Source: Melghirimyces algeriensis | GTDB lineage: Bacteria > Bacillota > Bacilli > Thermoactinomycetales > DSM-45169 | Length of the DNA stretch: 64,000 nucleotides | Assembly: GCF_900182565.1 (NCBI RefSeq) | Contig: NZ_FXTI01000004.1 | Span: 186,001-250,000 of the forward strand | Reading direction: 5' to 3' | Part shown: one piece after another, positions 7,176 through 15,773 of the stretch | How positions within the stretch are numbered: the stretch's first letter is position 1 | Layout of the letters: each line of letters starts with the position of its first letter | The notes under the pieces: model-generated | Databases searched by the model: none | Told to the model about the DNA's origin: nothing | What the model saw: only the letters and a program-made list of their open reading frames with translations | Position numbers and translations under genes: made by a program

Positions 7176-9800
7176 ATGAAAGGAAATGAGATTCGGAGAA
7201 AGTTTCTCGACTTTTTCAAGGAAAAAGGACATCATGTGGAACCCAGTGCCTCGTTGGTTCCAGTGGATGACCCATCACTTCTTTGGATTAACAGTGGGGT
7301 TGCTACACTGAAAAAGTACTTTGATGGTCGTGTAAAACCGGAAAATCCTCGTATTGTTAACGCACAGAAGGCCATTCGTACCAATGATATAGAAAATGTG
7401 GGCTATACAGCCCGACATCATACATTTTTTGAAATGATGGGTAACTTCTCCATAGGAGATTACTTTAAGGAAGAGGCGATTCTTTGGGCTTGGGAATTCC
7501 TTACGGACAAAAGATGGATGGGGATGCAGCCGGATCGTTTGTCTGTCACGATTCATCCCGATGATGATGAAGCCTTTCGCATCTGGCATGAAAAGGTGGG
7601 GATTCCTAAAGAGAGAATCGTAAAACTGAAAGAAAATTTTTGGGATATTGGAGAAGGTCCAAGCGGCCCCAATACCGAGATCTTTTATGATCGCGGTGAA
7701 GCATACGGTGATCTGTCCGATCCGGAATGTTATCCGGGTGGGGAAAATGAACGTTTTCTTGAAGTCTGGAACTTAGTGTTCTCTCAGTTTAACCATAATC
7801 CGGATGGGACATATACACCGCTTCCCAAGAAGAACATCGATACAGGTATGGGTTTGGAACGGATGGCTTCCGTATTGCAGGATGTACCGACCAATTTTGA
7901 CACAGATCTTTTTCAACCTATCATTCAGGCCACATGTTCCAAAGCCAATGTACAGTATGGAACCGATCAGGAAGTGGATACGGCTCTTAAAGTGATTGCT
8001 GATCATATTCGAACGCTGGTCTTTGCGATCGGTGATGGAGTGATCCCATCCAATGAAGGACGGGGTTATGTGCTTCGTCGCTTGTTGAGACGAGCAGTCC
8101 GCTATACCCGGAAACTAGGGATTGAAGAGGCATTTCTTTATCAGCTGACGGATGTTACCGTGGAAATTATGAAGGAATACTATCCTGAACCATATGAGAA
8201 AAAGGACTTCATCCGTCAAGTGATCCAAGGAGAGGAAGAACGGTTTTTGGAAACCTTGTCTGATGGATTGAACATCTTGGAAGAGATGGTTTCTAATCTC
8301 AAAAAGGATGGGAAGACAACCATCAGTGGGAAAGATATCTTTACTCTGTATGACACTTATGGATTTCCAGTTGATCTGACGGAGGATTTTGCCAGAGAAA
8401 ACGGGCTCACTCTGGATATAGAAGGCTTTGAACAGGCGATGGCGGAACAGCGGGAACGTGCCCGCCAAGCACGTAAAGATATGGGAAGCATGCAGGTACA
8501 AGGAGGAGCGCTTGCTGACCTGCATGTGGATAGCAGGTTCAACGGCTATACAACTGATCGTGTCGATACAAAAGTAGTTGCTGTGATCCGCAACAATCAA
8601 GAAGTGGATCAGGTTGATCAGGGGGAAACCTGTCTGGTCGTTTTGGAGGAAACGCCTTTCTATGCAGAAAGTGGAGGACAAATTGCTGATCGGGGCAGGA
8701 TTGTGACCAAAGATGCCCATCTGACAGTGGAAGATGTCCAGAAAGGTCCCAGAGGAGAACATGTTCACCAAGTACGGGTGGAAAGAGGAGTGCTTCATAA
8801 TGGAGATGAAGCTCATGCCCAGATTGATAACTCCTTTCGGGATGACATTGTTAAAAATCACACAGCAACACACCTTTTGCACAAAGCTTTAAAAGAAGTA
8901 CTTGGTGATCATGTCAACCAGGCGGGTTCGTTGGTGGCACCGGAACGGCTTCGATTTGATTTTACTCACATTGAACCGCTTAGCCAGGAGCAAAAAAGGG
9001 AAATAGAAGAACAGGTCAATCGACAAATCTGGGCGAATATCCCTGTAGAAGTCTTTGAAACAACCTTGCAAGAAGCTAAAGAGATGGGAGCCATGGCCCT
9101 TTTTGGTGAAAAATACGGTGACAGGGTGCGTGTGGTTCAAGTGGGAGATTACAGCCTGGAACTTTGTGGAGGAACCCATGTTGGACAAAGTGGGGAAATC
9201 GGTCTGTTTAAATTGGTCGGCGAAAGCGGAATTGGTTCCGGTATTCGGCGGATTGAAGCAGTTACAGGTCGCCATGCTTATCGTTTGATGGATGAAAAAC
9301 TTCAGTGGTTGGAAAACGCTGCTCAGCTGTTAAAAGCTCGGCCTGCTGAATTGGTTGAACGGGTTGAACTGTTGCAACAGCGGATGAAAGAAATATCCAG
9401 AGAGAACGAATCGCTACGTTCTAAACTGAACCAAATGGAAGGGCGTAATCTTGCCCAAAGTGTGCAGGAAGTAGCTGGGGTGCCCGTGTTGGCAGCCAAA
9501 GTAAATGTTTCTGACATGGATTCTCTGCGCAAAATGATTGATGATCTGAAAACGGATATTCCGGAGGGAATCATTGTCTTGGGCACTGTGAACAAAGAGA
9601 AAGTGCAGTTGGTTGCCAGTGTTTCACCCAAATATGTACAAGCTGGGTTTCATGCCGGTAAACTGGTGAAAGAAGTGGCTTCACTCTGTGGCGGCGGCGG
9701 GGGTGGTCGACCGGATTTGGCTCAAGCGGGTGGTAAAAAACCTGAAAAATTGGATGAGGCTTTAAAAACGGTGGAACAGTATATTTATGACAACAGCTGA
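7176..9800 (+). CDS. alaS: Alanyl-tRNA synthetase
   Basis: Class II synthetase that charges tRNA-Ala in the cytoplasm; 874 aa, the usual length. Domain order: catalytic core (RRKFLDFFKEKGH, then ARHHTFFEMMGNFS and GLERMASVLQ), tRNA-recognition helices, editing domain with zinc ligands HTATHLLH (HxxxH) and CGGTHV (CxxxH), and the C-Ala domain with a glycine-rich run (CGGGGGGRPDLAQAGG). ATG at 7176 has GAGGGG 11 bases upstream; the in-frame GTG at 7164 overlaps that site and is less likely. Expression should depend on the T-box in front. Confidence 0.97.
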   Translation: MKGNEIRRKFLDFFKEKGHHVEPSASLVPVDDPSLLWINSGVATLKKYFDGRVKPENPRIVNAQKAIRTNDIENVGYTARHHTFFEMMGNFSIGDYFKEEAILWAWEFLTDKRWMGMQPDRLSVTIHPDDDEAFRIWHEKVGIPKERIVKLKENFWDIGEGPSGPNTEIFYDRGEAYGDLSDPECYPGGENERFLEVWNLVFSQFNHNPDGTYTPLPKKNIDTGMGLERMASVLQDVPTNFDTDLFQPIIQATCSKANVQYGTDQEVDTALKVIADHIRTLVFAIGDGVIPSNEGRGYVLRRLLRRAVRYTRKLGIEEAFLYQLTDVTVEIMKEYYPEPYEKKDFIRQVIQGEEERFLETLSDGLNILEEMVSNLKKDGKTTISGKDIFTLYDTYGFPVDLTEDFARENGLTLDIEGFEQAMAEQRERARQARKDMGSMQVQGGALADLHVDSRFNGYTTDRVDTKVVAVIRNNQEVDQVDQGETCLVVLEETPFYAESGGQIADRGRIVTKDAHLTVEDVQKGPRGEHVHQVRVERGVLHNGDEAHAQIDNSFRDDIVKNHTATHLLHKALKEVLGDHVNQAGSLVAPERLRFDFTHIEPLSQEQKREIEEQVNRQIWANIPVEVFETTLQEAKEMGAMALFGEKYGDRVRVVQVGDYSLELCGGTHVGQSGEIGLFKLVGESGIGSGIRRIEAVTGRHAYRLMDEKLQWLENAAQLLKARPAELVERVELLQQRMKEISRENESLRSKLNQMEGRNLAQSVQEVAGVPVLAAKVNVSDMDSLRKMIDDLKTDIPEGIIVLGTVNKEKVQLVASVSPKYVQAGFHAGKLVKEVASLCGGGGGGRPDLAQAGGKKPEKLDEALKTVEQYIYDNS

Positions 9801-9825
9801 ACCTTTGGGGTACATTGGTTTTGCA

Positions 9826-9853
9826 TTGAATGAGACAGGGGAAAAAGGATAAT
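9826..9853 (+). promoter_or_regulatory. Putative promoter of ireB-ruvX-yrzB operon
   Basis: TTGAAT at 9826-9831, 16-base spacer, GATAAT at 9848-9853, in the gap between alaS and ireB. Confidence 0.5.
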
Positions 9854-9915
9854 AGAAGAGGTAAAACGAATGAATTACGGAAAGGTGGTCAATAGATAAT
9901 AAAGAGGTGTTAAGT

Positions 9916-10197
9916 GTGTCCATGGATAAAACGATGAAGTTCGACTTCCGTGGCGAGGAGCAGGAAGCGGACCCTCGGAACGTATTATTGTCCGTCTATG
10001 CAGCACTAAAAGAGAAGGGATACAATCCGATCAATCAATTGGTCGGTTATCTTCTCTCTGGCGATCCAGCCTACATTCCCCGGCATAATCATGCCAGAGC
10101 GATGATTCGAAAGCTTGAGAGGGATGAATTGTTGGAAGAACTGGTGAAGACTTTTCTTGAAGCCAATCAAAAATCACCGGAAAACCAGGATGGTTGA
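9916..10197 (+). CDS. ireB: IreB/YrzL family regulatory protein (DUF965)
   Basis: 93 aa (MSMDKTMKFDF), closely matching the DUF965 pattern including the conserved central block YNPINQLVGYLLSGDPAYIPRHNHAR. In Enterococcus, IreB is a substrate of the Ser/Thr kinase IreK and affects cephalosporin resistance; in Bacillus it is YrzL. GTG at 9916 is preferred because GAGGTG lies 6 bases upstream; ATG at 9922 is the alternative. Always found with ruvX, as here. Confidence 0.92.
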   Translation: MSMDKTMKFDFRGEEQEADPRNVLLSVYAALKEKGYNPINQLVGYLLSGDPAYIPRHNHARAMIRKLERDELLEELVKTFLEANQKSPENQDG

Positions 10198-10366
10198 TGA
10201 TCCATTCATTTGGGGAAGGAGCAGTGTGTGTATTGGAAACGAGCTTTGCCATTCTACCCAGTGCAGGATCTGACTTGAAGGGCGCAGACCGTCCTTCCTT
10301 GCTAGAATTCCCCCCATCGATGGTGAATCAACACGAACAATAATATGAAATGTGGGAGCGAAACCT

Positions 10367-10786
10367 TTGAAACGGATTATGGGCTTGGACGTGGGGGAGA
10401 AACGGGTGGGTGTTGCGGTAAGTGATCCAATGGGCTGGACGGCACAGGGTATTGAGATCATCCAAAGGGATGGCCGTCAAGAGTGGTTGGATCAGCTTGC
10501 GAAACTGATTGAGCAGTATGAAGTGGAGACCCTGGTAGTAGGATTTCCACGCAATATGGATGGATCAATTGGAGAAAAGGGGGAAGCCTGTCAAGAACTT
10601 TCCCGTTTATTGGAAAAACAGTTTAAGATTCCGGTTGAACTTTGGGATGAACGGTTATCGACAGTTGCTGTAGAACGTACGTTGATTGATGCGGATATGA
10701 GTCGACAAAAACGGCGGAAGGTAATTGATCAAATGGCAGCATCCTGGATCTTGCAAGGGTATCTGGATGCTCAAGGGAGGAAATAA
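10367..10786 (+). CDS. ruvX: RuvX/YqgF family RNase H-fold nuclease
   Basis: 139 aa. RNase H-fold motifs: GLDVGEKRVGVAVSD (first Asp), VVGFPRNMDGS (the GxPxxxDG loop), WDERLSTVAVERTL (Glu) and the C-terminal D of KVIDQMAA. Annotated in the literature as a putative Holliday-junction resolvase and as a 16S pre-rRNA processing factor. TTG at 10367 is chosen because GGGAG ends 8 bases upstream and family members begin KRxMGLDxG; GTG at 10352 would add five residues. Ends two bases before yrzB. Confidence 0.92.
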   Translation: MKRIMGLDVGEKRVGVAVSDPMGWTAQGIEIIQRDGRQEWLDQLAKLIEQYEVETLVVGFPRNMDGSIGEKGEACQELSRLLEKQFKIPVELWDERLSTVAVERTLIDADMSRQKRRKVIDQMAASWILQGYLDAQGRK

Positions 10787-10788
10787 GA

Positions 10789-11106
10789 ATGTCCGAAAAT
10801 GAAAACAATGAACAAGAAACCGTGATTGTCAGCAACGAGGAAGGAGAACAGGAAACCTTTGATGTTTTGTACCGCTTTGAACAGGATAATGGTCAAAAAT
10901 ATATTCTTTTGACCCCTTCCGAAACTGAGGAAACGGAAGAGGCCAATGATGAAGAAGTGATGGAGCAGGAAGTTTATGCATTCCGCTATGAAGGGGAAGG
11001 GGAAAGCATTAATTTGATCCCCATTGAGGAAGATAAAGAGTGGGACATGATTGAAGAAGTCCTGAATACCTTGGAAAACGAGTGGAATGCTGAAAATCAC
11101 GGGTGA
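10789..11106 (+). CDS. yrzB: DUF1292 protein YrzB
   Basis: 105 aa, acidic, with the DUF1292 pattern (EGEQETFDVLYRFEQDNGQKYILLTP and EVYAFRYEGEG near the end). Placement after ruvX is the conserved one for YrzB. No enzymatic motif; function not established. The stop overlaps the start of the next, related gene. Confidence 0.85.
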   Translation: MSENENNEQETVIVSNEEGEQETFDVLYRFEQDNGQKYILLTPSETEETEEANDEEVMEQEVYAFRYEGEGESINLIPIEEDKEWDMIEEVLNTLENEWNAENHG

Positions 11107-11420
11107 TGCGATTGGAATTCCAGGAAGAGAGGCTCACCAAGAAGCTAAATATACTTGAACACAAACTGGGTCAGGAATTAACCTTGGTAGACGAAGAGAA
11201 GATGGATCAGGAATTTAAGTATCAGATCCTGAAAGAATTGGAAGTAGATGGACGTCATTATGCCATTTTGGGAGAGTCTGAAGGAAATGACCCGGATGCC
11301 TACATCTTTCGGGTGATGAATCATGGAGATGATGATCATCGTTTGGAACATGTAGTAGACGATATGGAATGGGACCAAGTGGCCGATGCACTGGACGAAA
11401 TGATCTATTTTGACGATTGA
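11103..11420 (+). CDS. Second DUF1292-like protein
   Basis: 105 aa, overlapping yrzB by four bases. Its second half follows the same plan as YrzB: FKYQILKELEVDGRHYAILGESE, then DAYIFRVMNHGDDDHRLEHVVDDMEWDQV. Sequence identity to YrzB is low but architecture and length agree, so it is probably an old tandem duplicate. It begins with a 35-residue charged helix not present in YrzB. Function unknown. Confidence 0.7.
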   Translation: MMRLEFQEERLTKKLNILEHKLGQELTLVDEEKMDQEFKYQILKELEVDGRHYAILGESEGNDPDAYIFRVMNHGDDDHRLEHVVDDMEWDQVADALDEMIYFDD

Positions 11421-11425
11421 TGTCG

Positions 11426-11454
11426 AATAACGGGGGAAACCCCCGTTATTTTTT
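11426..11454 (+). terminator. Terminator after the ruvX operon
   Basis: Perfect 11-bp stem (AATAACGGGGG, loop AAA, complement) followed by a T-run. Confidence 0.95.
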
Positions 11455-11506
11455 ATTGGACGTGTGTTAACATAAGAGGGAAAACAGCAAAGAAGGAGCA
11501 CGGTGG

Positions 11507-12544
11507 ATGAGTTGGCAGATTCGCATCCTCTATACATTGATTCTATTTGTGGCTTGGTCGGTTCTCATCTATTTTTATGTGGATTATTCACTAAGCACGC
11601 CACAACGTACCGTAAACGTCCAAGTAGAGATTAAACCCGGTGCATCCACCTCCGAAATTGGTCAAGTGTTGAAAAAACAGCATTTGATTCGAAATGAATG
11701 GCTTTTCCGTGCATATACGTGGTATACCGGGAAATCAAAGGGGTTACAGGCAGGGGTTTATGAGATTCCGCCGGATGCTGACTTGGACAGGATTTTGGAA
11801 ATGGTGACCAGTGGTTCACAAAATGCGGTTACCATCCCTGAAGGATATACGCTTGAACAGATTGCGGATCATTTGGAGAAAAAAACGAACATTAGCAAGG
11901 AAGAATTTATTCAAGCGGCAGAAAAAAAGGAATATGATCATGATTTTCTTCAGGATCTGCCCGATGATCCCGCAAGACGTTATCGTTTGGAGGGATATCT
12001 GTTTCCCAGCACATACAACATTCCCAAATCAGCCAAAGCGGAAAAGGTTATCGGTATGATGTTGGAACAATTTGAACAGAAGATGGAAGAATATAATGTC
12101 CAAACTATATTGAAACAGAGAAATATGTCAGTGGATGATTGGGTCAATGTGGCTTCCATTGTGGAAAGAGAAGCGCGTGTGAAAAAGGAGTTTCCTAAGA
12201 TTTCCGGAGTAATTTACAATCGGCTGGAGATCGGCCAAAGACTTCAGGTGGATGCCACGGTTCGATATGGCTTGATGAAACAGAAAGCCCCTCTTACGTT
12301 TGAGGATTTAAAGAAGGAAACACCATACAATACCTACAGAAATAAAGGTCTGCCTCCGGGGGCAATCTCTAATCCCGGCGAAAAAGCTCTTTTGGCTGCA
12401 TTAAAACCGGAAAAACATAAATATTTATATTATGTTACAAAGAAGGATGGCTCAGGAGAACACTATTTTGCCGAGACATTTGACAAACATAAGGAGTTTA
12501 ACGCAAAAAGTAAAAAGACACGGGCACAACAGAATGGAGAATGA
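11507..12544 (+). CDS. mltG: MltG-like endolytic transglycosylase, first copy
   Basis: Cleaves nascent peptidoglycan glycan strands at the outer face of the membrane. 345 aa: one N-terminal transmembrane helix (ILYTLILFVAWSVLIYFYV), a LysM-like region (EIKPGASTSEIGQVL, TIPEGYTLEQIADHL), and the YceG catalytic region with the active-site Glu in ASIVEREARV plus GVIYNRL, QVDATVRYGL and SPYNTY-like NTYRNKGLPPGAISNPG. ATG at 11507 follows AAGGAG. Corresponds to B. subtilis yrrL. A related gene follows directly. Confidence 0.92.
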   Translation: MSWQIRILYTLILFVAWSVLIYFYVDYSLSTPQRTVNVQVEIKPGASTSEIGQVLKKQHLIRNEWLFRAYTWYTGKSKGLQAGVYEIPPDADLDRILEMVTSGSQNAVTIPEGYTLEQIADHLEKKTNISKEEFIQAAEKKEYDHDFLQDLPDDPARRYRLEGYLFPSTYNIPKSAKAEKVIGMMLEQFEQKMEEYNVQTILKQRNMSVDDWVNVASIVEREARVKKEFPKISGVIYNRLEIGQRLQVDATVRYGLMKQKAPLTFEDLKKETPYNTYRNKGLPPGAISNPGEKALLAALKPEKHKYLYYVTKKDGSGEHYFAETFDKHKEFNAKSKKTRAQQNGE

Positions 12545-12551
12545 ACAAACA

Positions 12552-12590
12552 GGGAAGGGAGTTTGCACGAGGGTGCATTCCTTCCTTTTA
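12552..12590 (+). terminator. Hairpin terminator between the two mltG copies
   Basis: Imperfect inverted repeat GGAAGGGAGTTTGCAC / GTGCATTCCTTCC with loop GAGG, then TTTT. Confidence 0.75.
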
Positions 12591-12681
12591 AATTGCGGCT
12601 TCAGGTTTGGATCGGTGTACAATCCTTTCAGGTTATGGTAATTTAGTGACGGAAAAACAACTGGAGAGGATGTAACCCCTA

Positions 12682-13725
12682 ATGAGATGGATTTTTCGCT
12701 TGTTGTTAATGATTTTTCTTTTATCTGTCGTCTCCGTTTCAGGATATTATTATGTGGGTTACAGTCTGTCTCCCACTTCTGTGAACCAAACGGTGGAAGT
12801 AGAGATTCCACTTGGGGCTTCTGTTTTCAGTGTTGGGAAGGCTTTAGAGGAAAAAGGCTTGGTAAAGAACAAGTTTCTATTTGCGATTTATGTCTATATG
12901 AAGGGGAAATCTAAGGATATCAAAGCGGGTGTTTACGAAGTACCTCCAAGCTCTGATGCAAATGAGATTTTGGATATATTTACCGACGGTTCGAAAAATG
13001 TCATGCGTTTGACAGTTCCAGAAGGGTTCACCGCCAAACAGATTGCAGAAAAATTGGAAAACAAAGGAATGAATGGTGAAGCTTTTTTGAAAGCAGTCAA
13101 CCGGAAAGATCGGTCTGATTCTTTCCTTCGAAACGTTCCAGTGAACCAAAAAAGACGATATCGTTTGGAAGGATATCTTTTTCCGATGACTTATAACCTT
13201 CCCAAGGACGCAGACCCTGATCAATTGGTTGATAAAATGTTGAAACAGTTTCAAAAACATATGAAACAGGAAGGCTTTCAACAGAAGTTGAAAAAACATG
13301 GTTTAACGATGGATGAATGGGTCACCATCGCTTCCATTATTGAAAGGGAAGCCAAGGTACAGGATGAGTTTCCAAGAGTATCCGGTGTCATCCACAATCG
13401 TTTGAAAATCAGGAAAAAATTGCAGGTGGATGCCACCGTTCAATATGCATTGGGTGAACAAAAAGAACGCCTTTACTACAAGGATCTAAGAATCAAAAGT
13501 CCGTATAATACGTATCGGATTGGAGGATTGCCGCCAGGCCCCATTTCAAATCCCGGTCGGGAAGCTCTCAAAGCTGCTCTTGAGCCAGAAAATCACCAGT
13601 ACTTATTCTATGTCACTCGAAAAGATGGTTCAGGTCTCCACTATTTTGCACGTACTGAAGCGGAACACCAGCGTAATATTGAACGAAGTAAACAGGAAGC
13701 GAAAAAGCATGGAGATGGATCGTAA
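12682..13725 (+). CDS. MltG-like endolytic transglycosylase, second copy
   Basis: 347 aa paralogue of the preceding gene with the same layout: N-terminal membrane helix (LLLMIFLLSVVSVSGYYYV), LysM-like segment (VPEGFTAKQIAEKL), catalytic Glu in ASIIEREAKV, then GVIHNRL, QVDATVQYAL and the NTYRIGGLPPGPISNPG block. Both copies keep every recognisable active-site element, so both are probably functional. Most relatives carry only one copy at this place, so this is a tandem duplication that has since diverged. It has its own terminator on each side and probably its own promoter. Confidence 0.88.
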   Translation: MRWIFRLLLMIFLLSVVSVSGYYYVGYSLSPTSVNQTVEVEIPLGASVFSVGKALEEKGLVKNKFLFAIYVYMKGKSKDIKAGVYEVPPSSDANEILDIFTDGSKNVMRLTVPEGFTAKQIAEKLENKGMNGEAFLKAVNRKDRSDSFLRNVPVNQKRRYRLEGYLFPMTYNLPKDADPDQLVDKMLKQFQKHMKQEGFQQKLKKHGLTMDEWVTIASIIEREAKVQDEFPRVSGVIHNRLKIRKKLQVDATVQYALGEQKERLYYKDLRIKSPYNTYRIGGLPPGPISNPGREALKAALEPENHQYLFYVTRKDGSGLHYFARTEAEHQRNIERSKQEAKKHGDGS

Positions 13726-13747
13726 TATCCATCTCCATGCTTTTTTT
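13707..13747 (+). terminator. Terminator overlapping the end of the second mltG
   Basis: 14-bp perfect stem (GCATGGAGATGGAT at 13707-13720, complement at 13727-13740) and seven T; the stem's left arm lies inside the last codons and the stop sits in the loop. Confidence 0.95.
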
Positions 13748-13845
13748 CTTATTTATATGAATTTAAATGAACCTTAAAGTAAGGTCAAATATTTAGGACT
13801 AGACTGGTAACCGAATAACGAGTTCGTTTAAAAGGAGAGATTGGG

Positions 13846-15435
13846 ATGGAAAAGATCAGCCGTCGTCAGTTTATGACGTATATGGGTGTGGGGACGGCAG
13901 CATTGGTAGGGTCTGCTACTGGAGTCAATCATCTGGTAGAGGCGAAAGAAACGGCAAAAAAAGTCGTTGGAAATAACAATAAAATGGTTCGGGTTCCTTT
14001 TCAACCAATTGATCCGACGGACAAGGATGATCTCGTCTTACCAAAAGGCTTTTCCTATGATGTGATCGCGGCTTGGGGAGATGATATCGGAAATGGGGAG
14101 ACATTTGGCTTTAACTGTGATTTAACCGTCTATTTTCCCATCAATGGTTCTTCCAGCCACGGTCTGTTGTGGGTAAACCATGAATACATCGGTGATGGTG
14201 CACTCTTTCTCTATCCAGAAAACACACCGGAAGCGGAAAAGTATCGAATTGAACAATATAATCTTGGAGGAAGTGTTATTGAAATCCGGAAGGTGAATGG
14301 AAAATGGCAATTGGTTAAAGATACTCCATATGCTCGCCGAATCACTGCCAATACCATGATCGATCTGACAGGGCCGGCTAAAGGGGCTGCTGCTGTCCAA
14401 TCAGTGTCAGAAGTGAAAGGTACGTTTGCCAACTGCAGTGGAGGCCGTACCTTATGGAATACGGTCTTAACGTGTGAGGAGAACTTTCAATACGATGCGA
14501 AGCGGTGGGGACGAAATGAAACCCATTACGGATGGGTAGTGGAAGTAGATCCCTTTCATCCCAAATCCAAACCAAAAAAACATACGGCATTGGGTCGCTT
14601 TTCTCATGAAAATGCGGCCATGACATTGTCCAAAGACGGACATCTGGTGGTCTATATGGGGGATGATGCATCGGATGAGCATTTTTACAAGTATATCAGT
14701 GATGGAAAATATGTGAAGGAGAACAAACATGACAACAGCCGATTATTGGAAAAGGGAACGCTATATGTAGCCGATTTGTCCAGAGGAAGATGGATTCCTC
14801 TTGATTTGGAACAATCTCCGGCTTTGAAGGAGAAATTCAGTGATCAAGGAGAAGTCTTGGTTCATTCGAGAGAGGCAGCCAAGCACTTGGGGGCAACTCC
14901 ACTGGATCGTCCTGAGGATGTGGAAGTAAGTCCTGTGGATGGATCAGCTTATCTGGCCTTGACGAACAATACCAAGCATGGGAACTATTATGGGCAAATT
15001 CTGCGCTTTATAGAAGAAGGGGATGATGCAGCTGCCACCGCATTTACATTTGAAGTTTTTGCTGTTGGTGGGCCACAGAGTGGATTTGCTTGTCCGGACA
15101 ATTTACATTTTGATAAAGAAGGGCACTTGTGGGTCTTCTGTGACATTTCCTCCAGTAAACAAAACAAAGAAGGAGCTTATGAAAGCTTTAAAAACAACGG
15201 AGCATTCTTTATTCCCACTTATGGTAAAAACAAGGGAATGGCCTACCAGTTTGCTTCTGGACCCGTTCACAGCGAAATGACCGGTCCTTGGTTTACACCG
15301 GATGAGGAAACACTGTTTATTGCCGTACAGCATCCTGGGGAAGAGTCTGTGGACCGTCATCATCCAACCAGCCGTTGGCCCCGCGGAGAAAAACCCCAGG
15401 CTTCCGTGGTAGCGGTACGGGGATTTAAAGGCTGA
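13846..15435 (+). CDS. Tat-exported PhoX-family phosphatase (DUF839)
   Basis: 529 aa. The N-terminus is a twin-arginine signal (SRRQFMTY then a hydrophobic run ending near AKET), so the protein is exported folded. The mature part has the PhoX/DUF839 beta-propeller pattern: LPKGFSYDVIAAWGDDI, LLWVNHEY, FANCSGGRTLWNTVLTCEEN, GRFSHENAAM, HLVVYMGDD, DRPEDVEVSPVDGSAYLALTN and CPDNLHFDKEGHLWVFCD. PhoX enzymes are calcium/iron-dependent alkaline phosphatases that release phosphate outside the cell. Its stop codon overlaps the start of a tatA gene, so substrate and translocase component are translationally coupled. No convincing Pho box is seen upstream. Confidence 0.88.
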   Translation: MEKISRRQFMTYMGVGTAALVGSATGVNHLVEAKETAKKVVGNNNKMVRVPFQPIDPTDKDDLVLPKGFSYDVIAAWGDDIGNGETFGFNCDLTVYFPINGSSSHGLLWVNHEYIGDGALFLYPENTPEAEKYRIEQYNLGGSVIEIRKVNGKWQLVKDTPYARRITANTMIDLTGPAKGAAAVQSVSEVKGTFANCSGGRTLWNTVLTCEENFQYDAKRWGRNETHYGWVVEVDPFHPKSKPKKHTALGRFSHENAAMTLSKDGHLVVYMGDDASDEHFYKYISDGKYVKENKHDNSRLLEKGTLYVADLSRGRWIPLDLEQSPALKEKFSDQGEVLVHSREAAKHLGATPLDRPEDVEVSPVDGSAYLALTNNTKHGNYYGQILRFIEEGDDAAATAFTFEVFAVGGPQSGFACPDNLHFDKEGHLWVFCDISSSKQNKEGAYESFKNNGAFFIPTYGKNKGMAYQFASGPVHSEMTGPWFTPDEETLFIAVQHPGEESVDRHHPTSRWPRGEKPQASVVAVRGFKG

Positions 15436-15659
15436 TGCTTGCCAGTATAGGAATTCCCGGTCTTATCTTGATTCTGGTGTTGGCGTTAATCCTTTTTGGC
15501 CCCAGTCGTCTTCCGCAGATTGGGCAAGCTTTTGGCCGAACCATAAAGGAGTTTAAAGAATCAACAAGTGGGTTACTTGGTGATGATCACTTAGAGAAGA
15601 AGTCGGAATCCCCTGGTGCTCCGTCTGTTTCAGAAGAAGTTTCTAACAAATCAAAATAA
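15435..15659 (+). CDS. tatA: Twin-arginine translocase subunit TatA
   Basis: 74 aa with the TatA plan: short N-terminal membrane helix (IPGLILILVLALILFG), the FGPSRLPQIGQAFGRTIKEFK hinge and amphipathic helix, and an acidic/polar tail. It overlaps the upstream PhoX gene by one base (TGATG). The arrangement recalls B. subtilis phoD with tatAd-tatCd, but no tatC is next to it; a tatC must be elsewhere in the genome. Confidence 0.93.
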   Translation: MLASIGIPGLILILVLALILFGPSRLPQIGQAFGRTIKEFKESTSGLLGDDHLEKKSESPGAPSVSEEVSNKSK

Positions 15660-15669
15660 AAATATCCAT

Positions 15670-15699
15670 AAAAGCCCTCTCGGAAGCGGGGGCTTTTTT
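15670..15699 (+). terminator. Terminator after tatA
   Basis: AAAAGCCC(T)CTCG hairpin with GCGGGGGCTTTTTT; G/C-rich stem and T-run. Confidence 0.85.
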
Positions 15700-15773
15700 A
15701 TTTTGTGTCAGTTGCTTTTCGTCGTATAGCTCAAGCGTTAATTGCCTAAGCTGGATGGTGAAAGGCGGGGTGA

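Noticed and set aside
8115..8882. 255-residue minus-strand frame inside alaS
   Set aside because: Antisense shadow of a highly conserved gene; no start site or family.
9690..9740. Glycine-codon repeat near the end of alaS
   Set aside because: It is the normal glycine-rich loop of the C-Ala domain.
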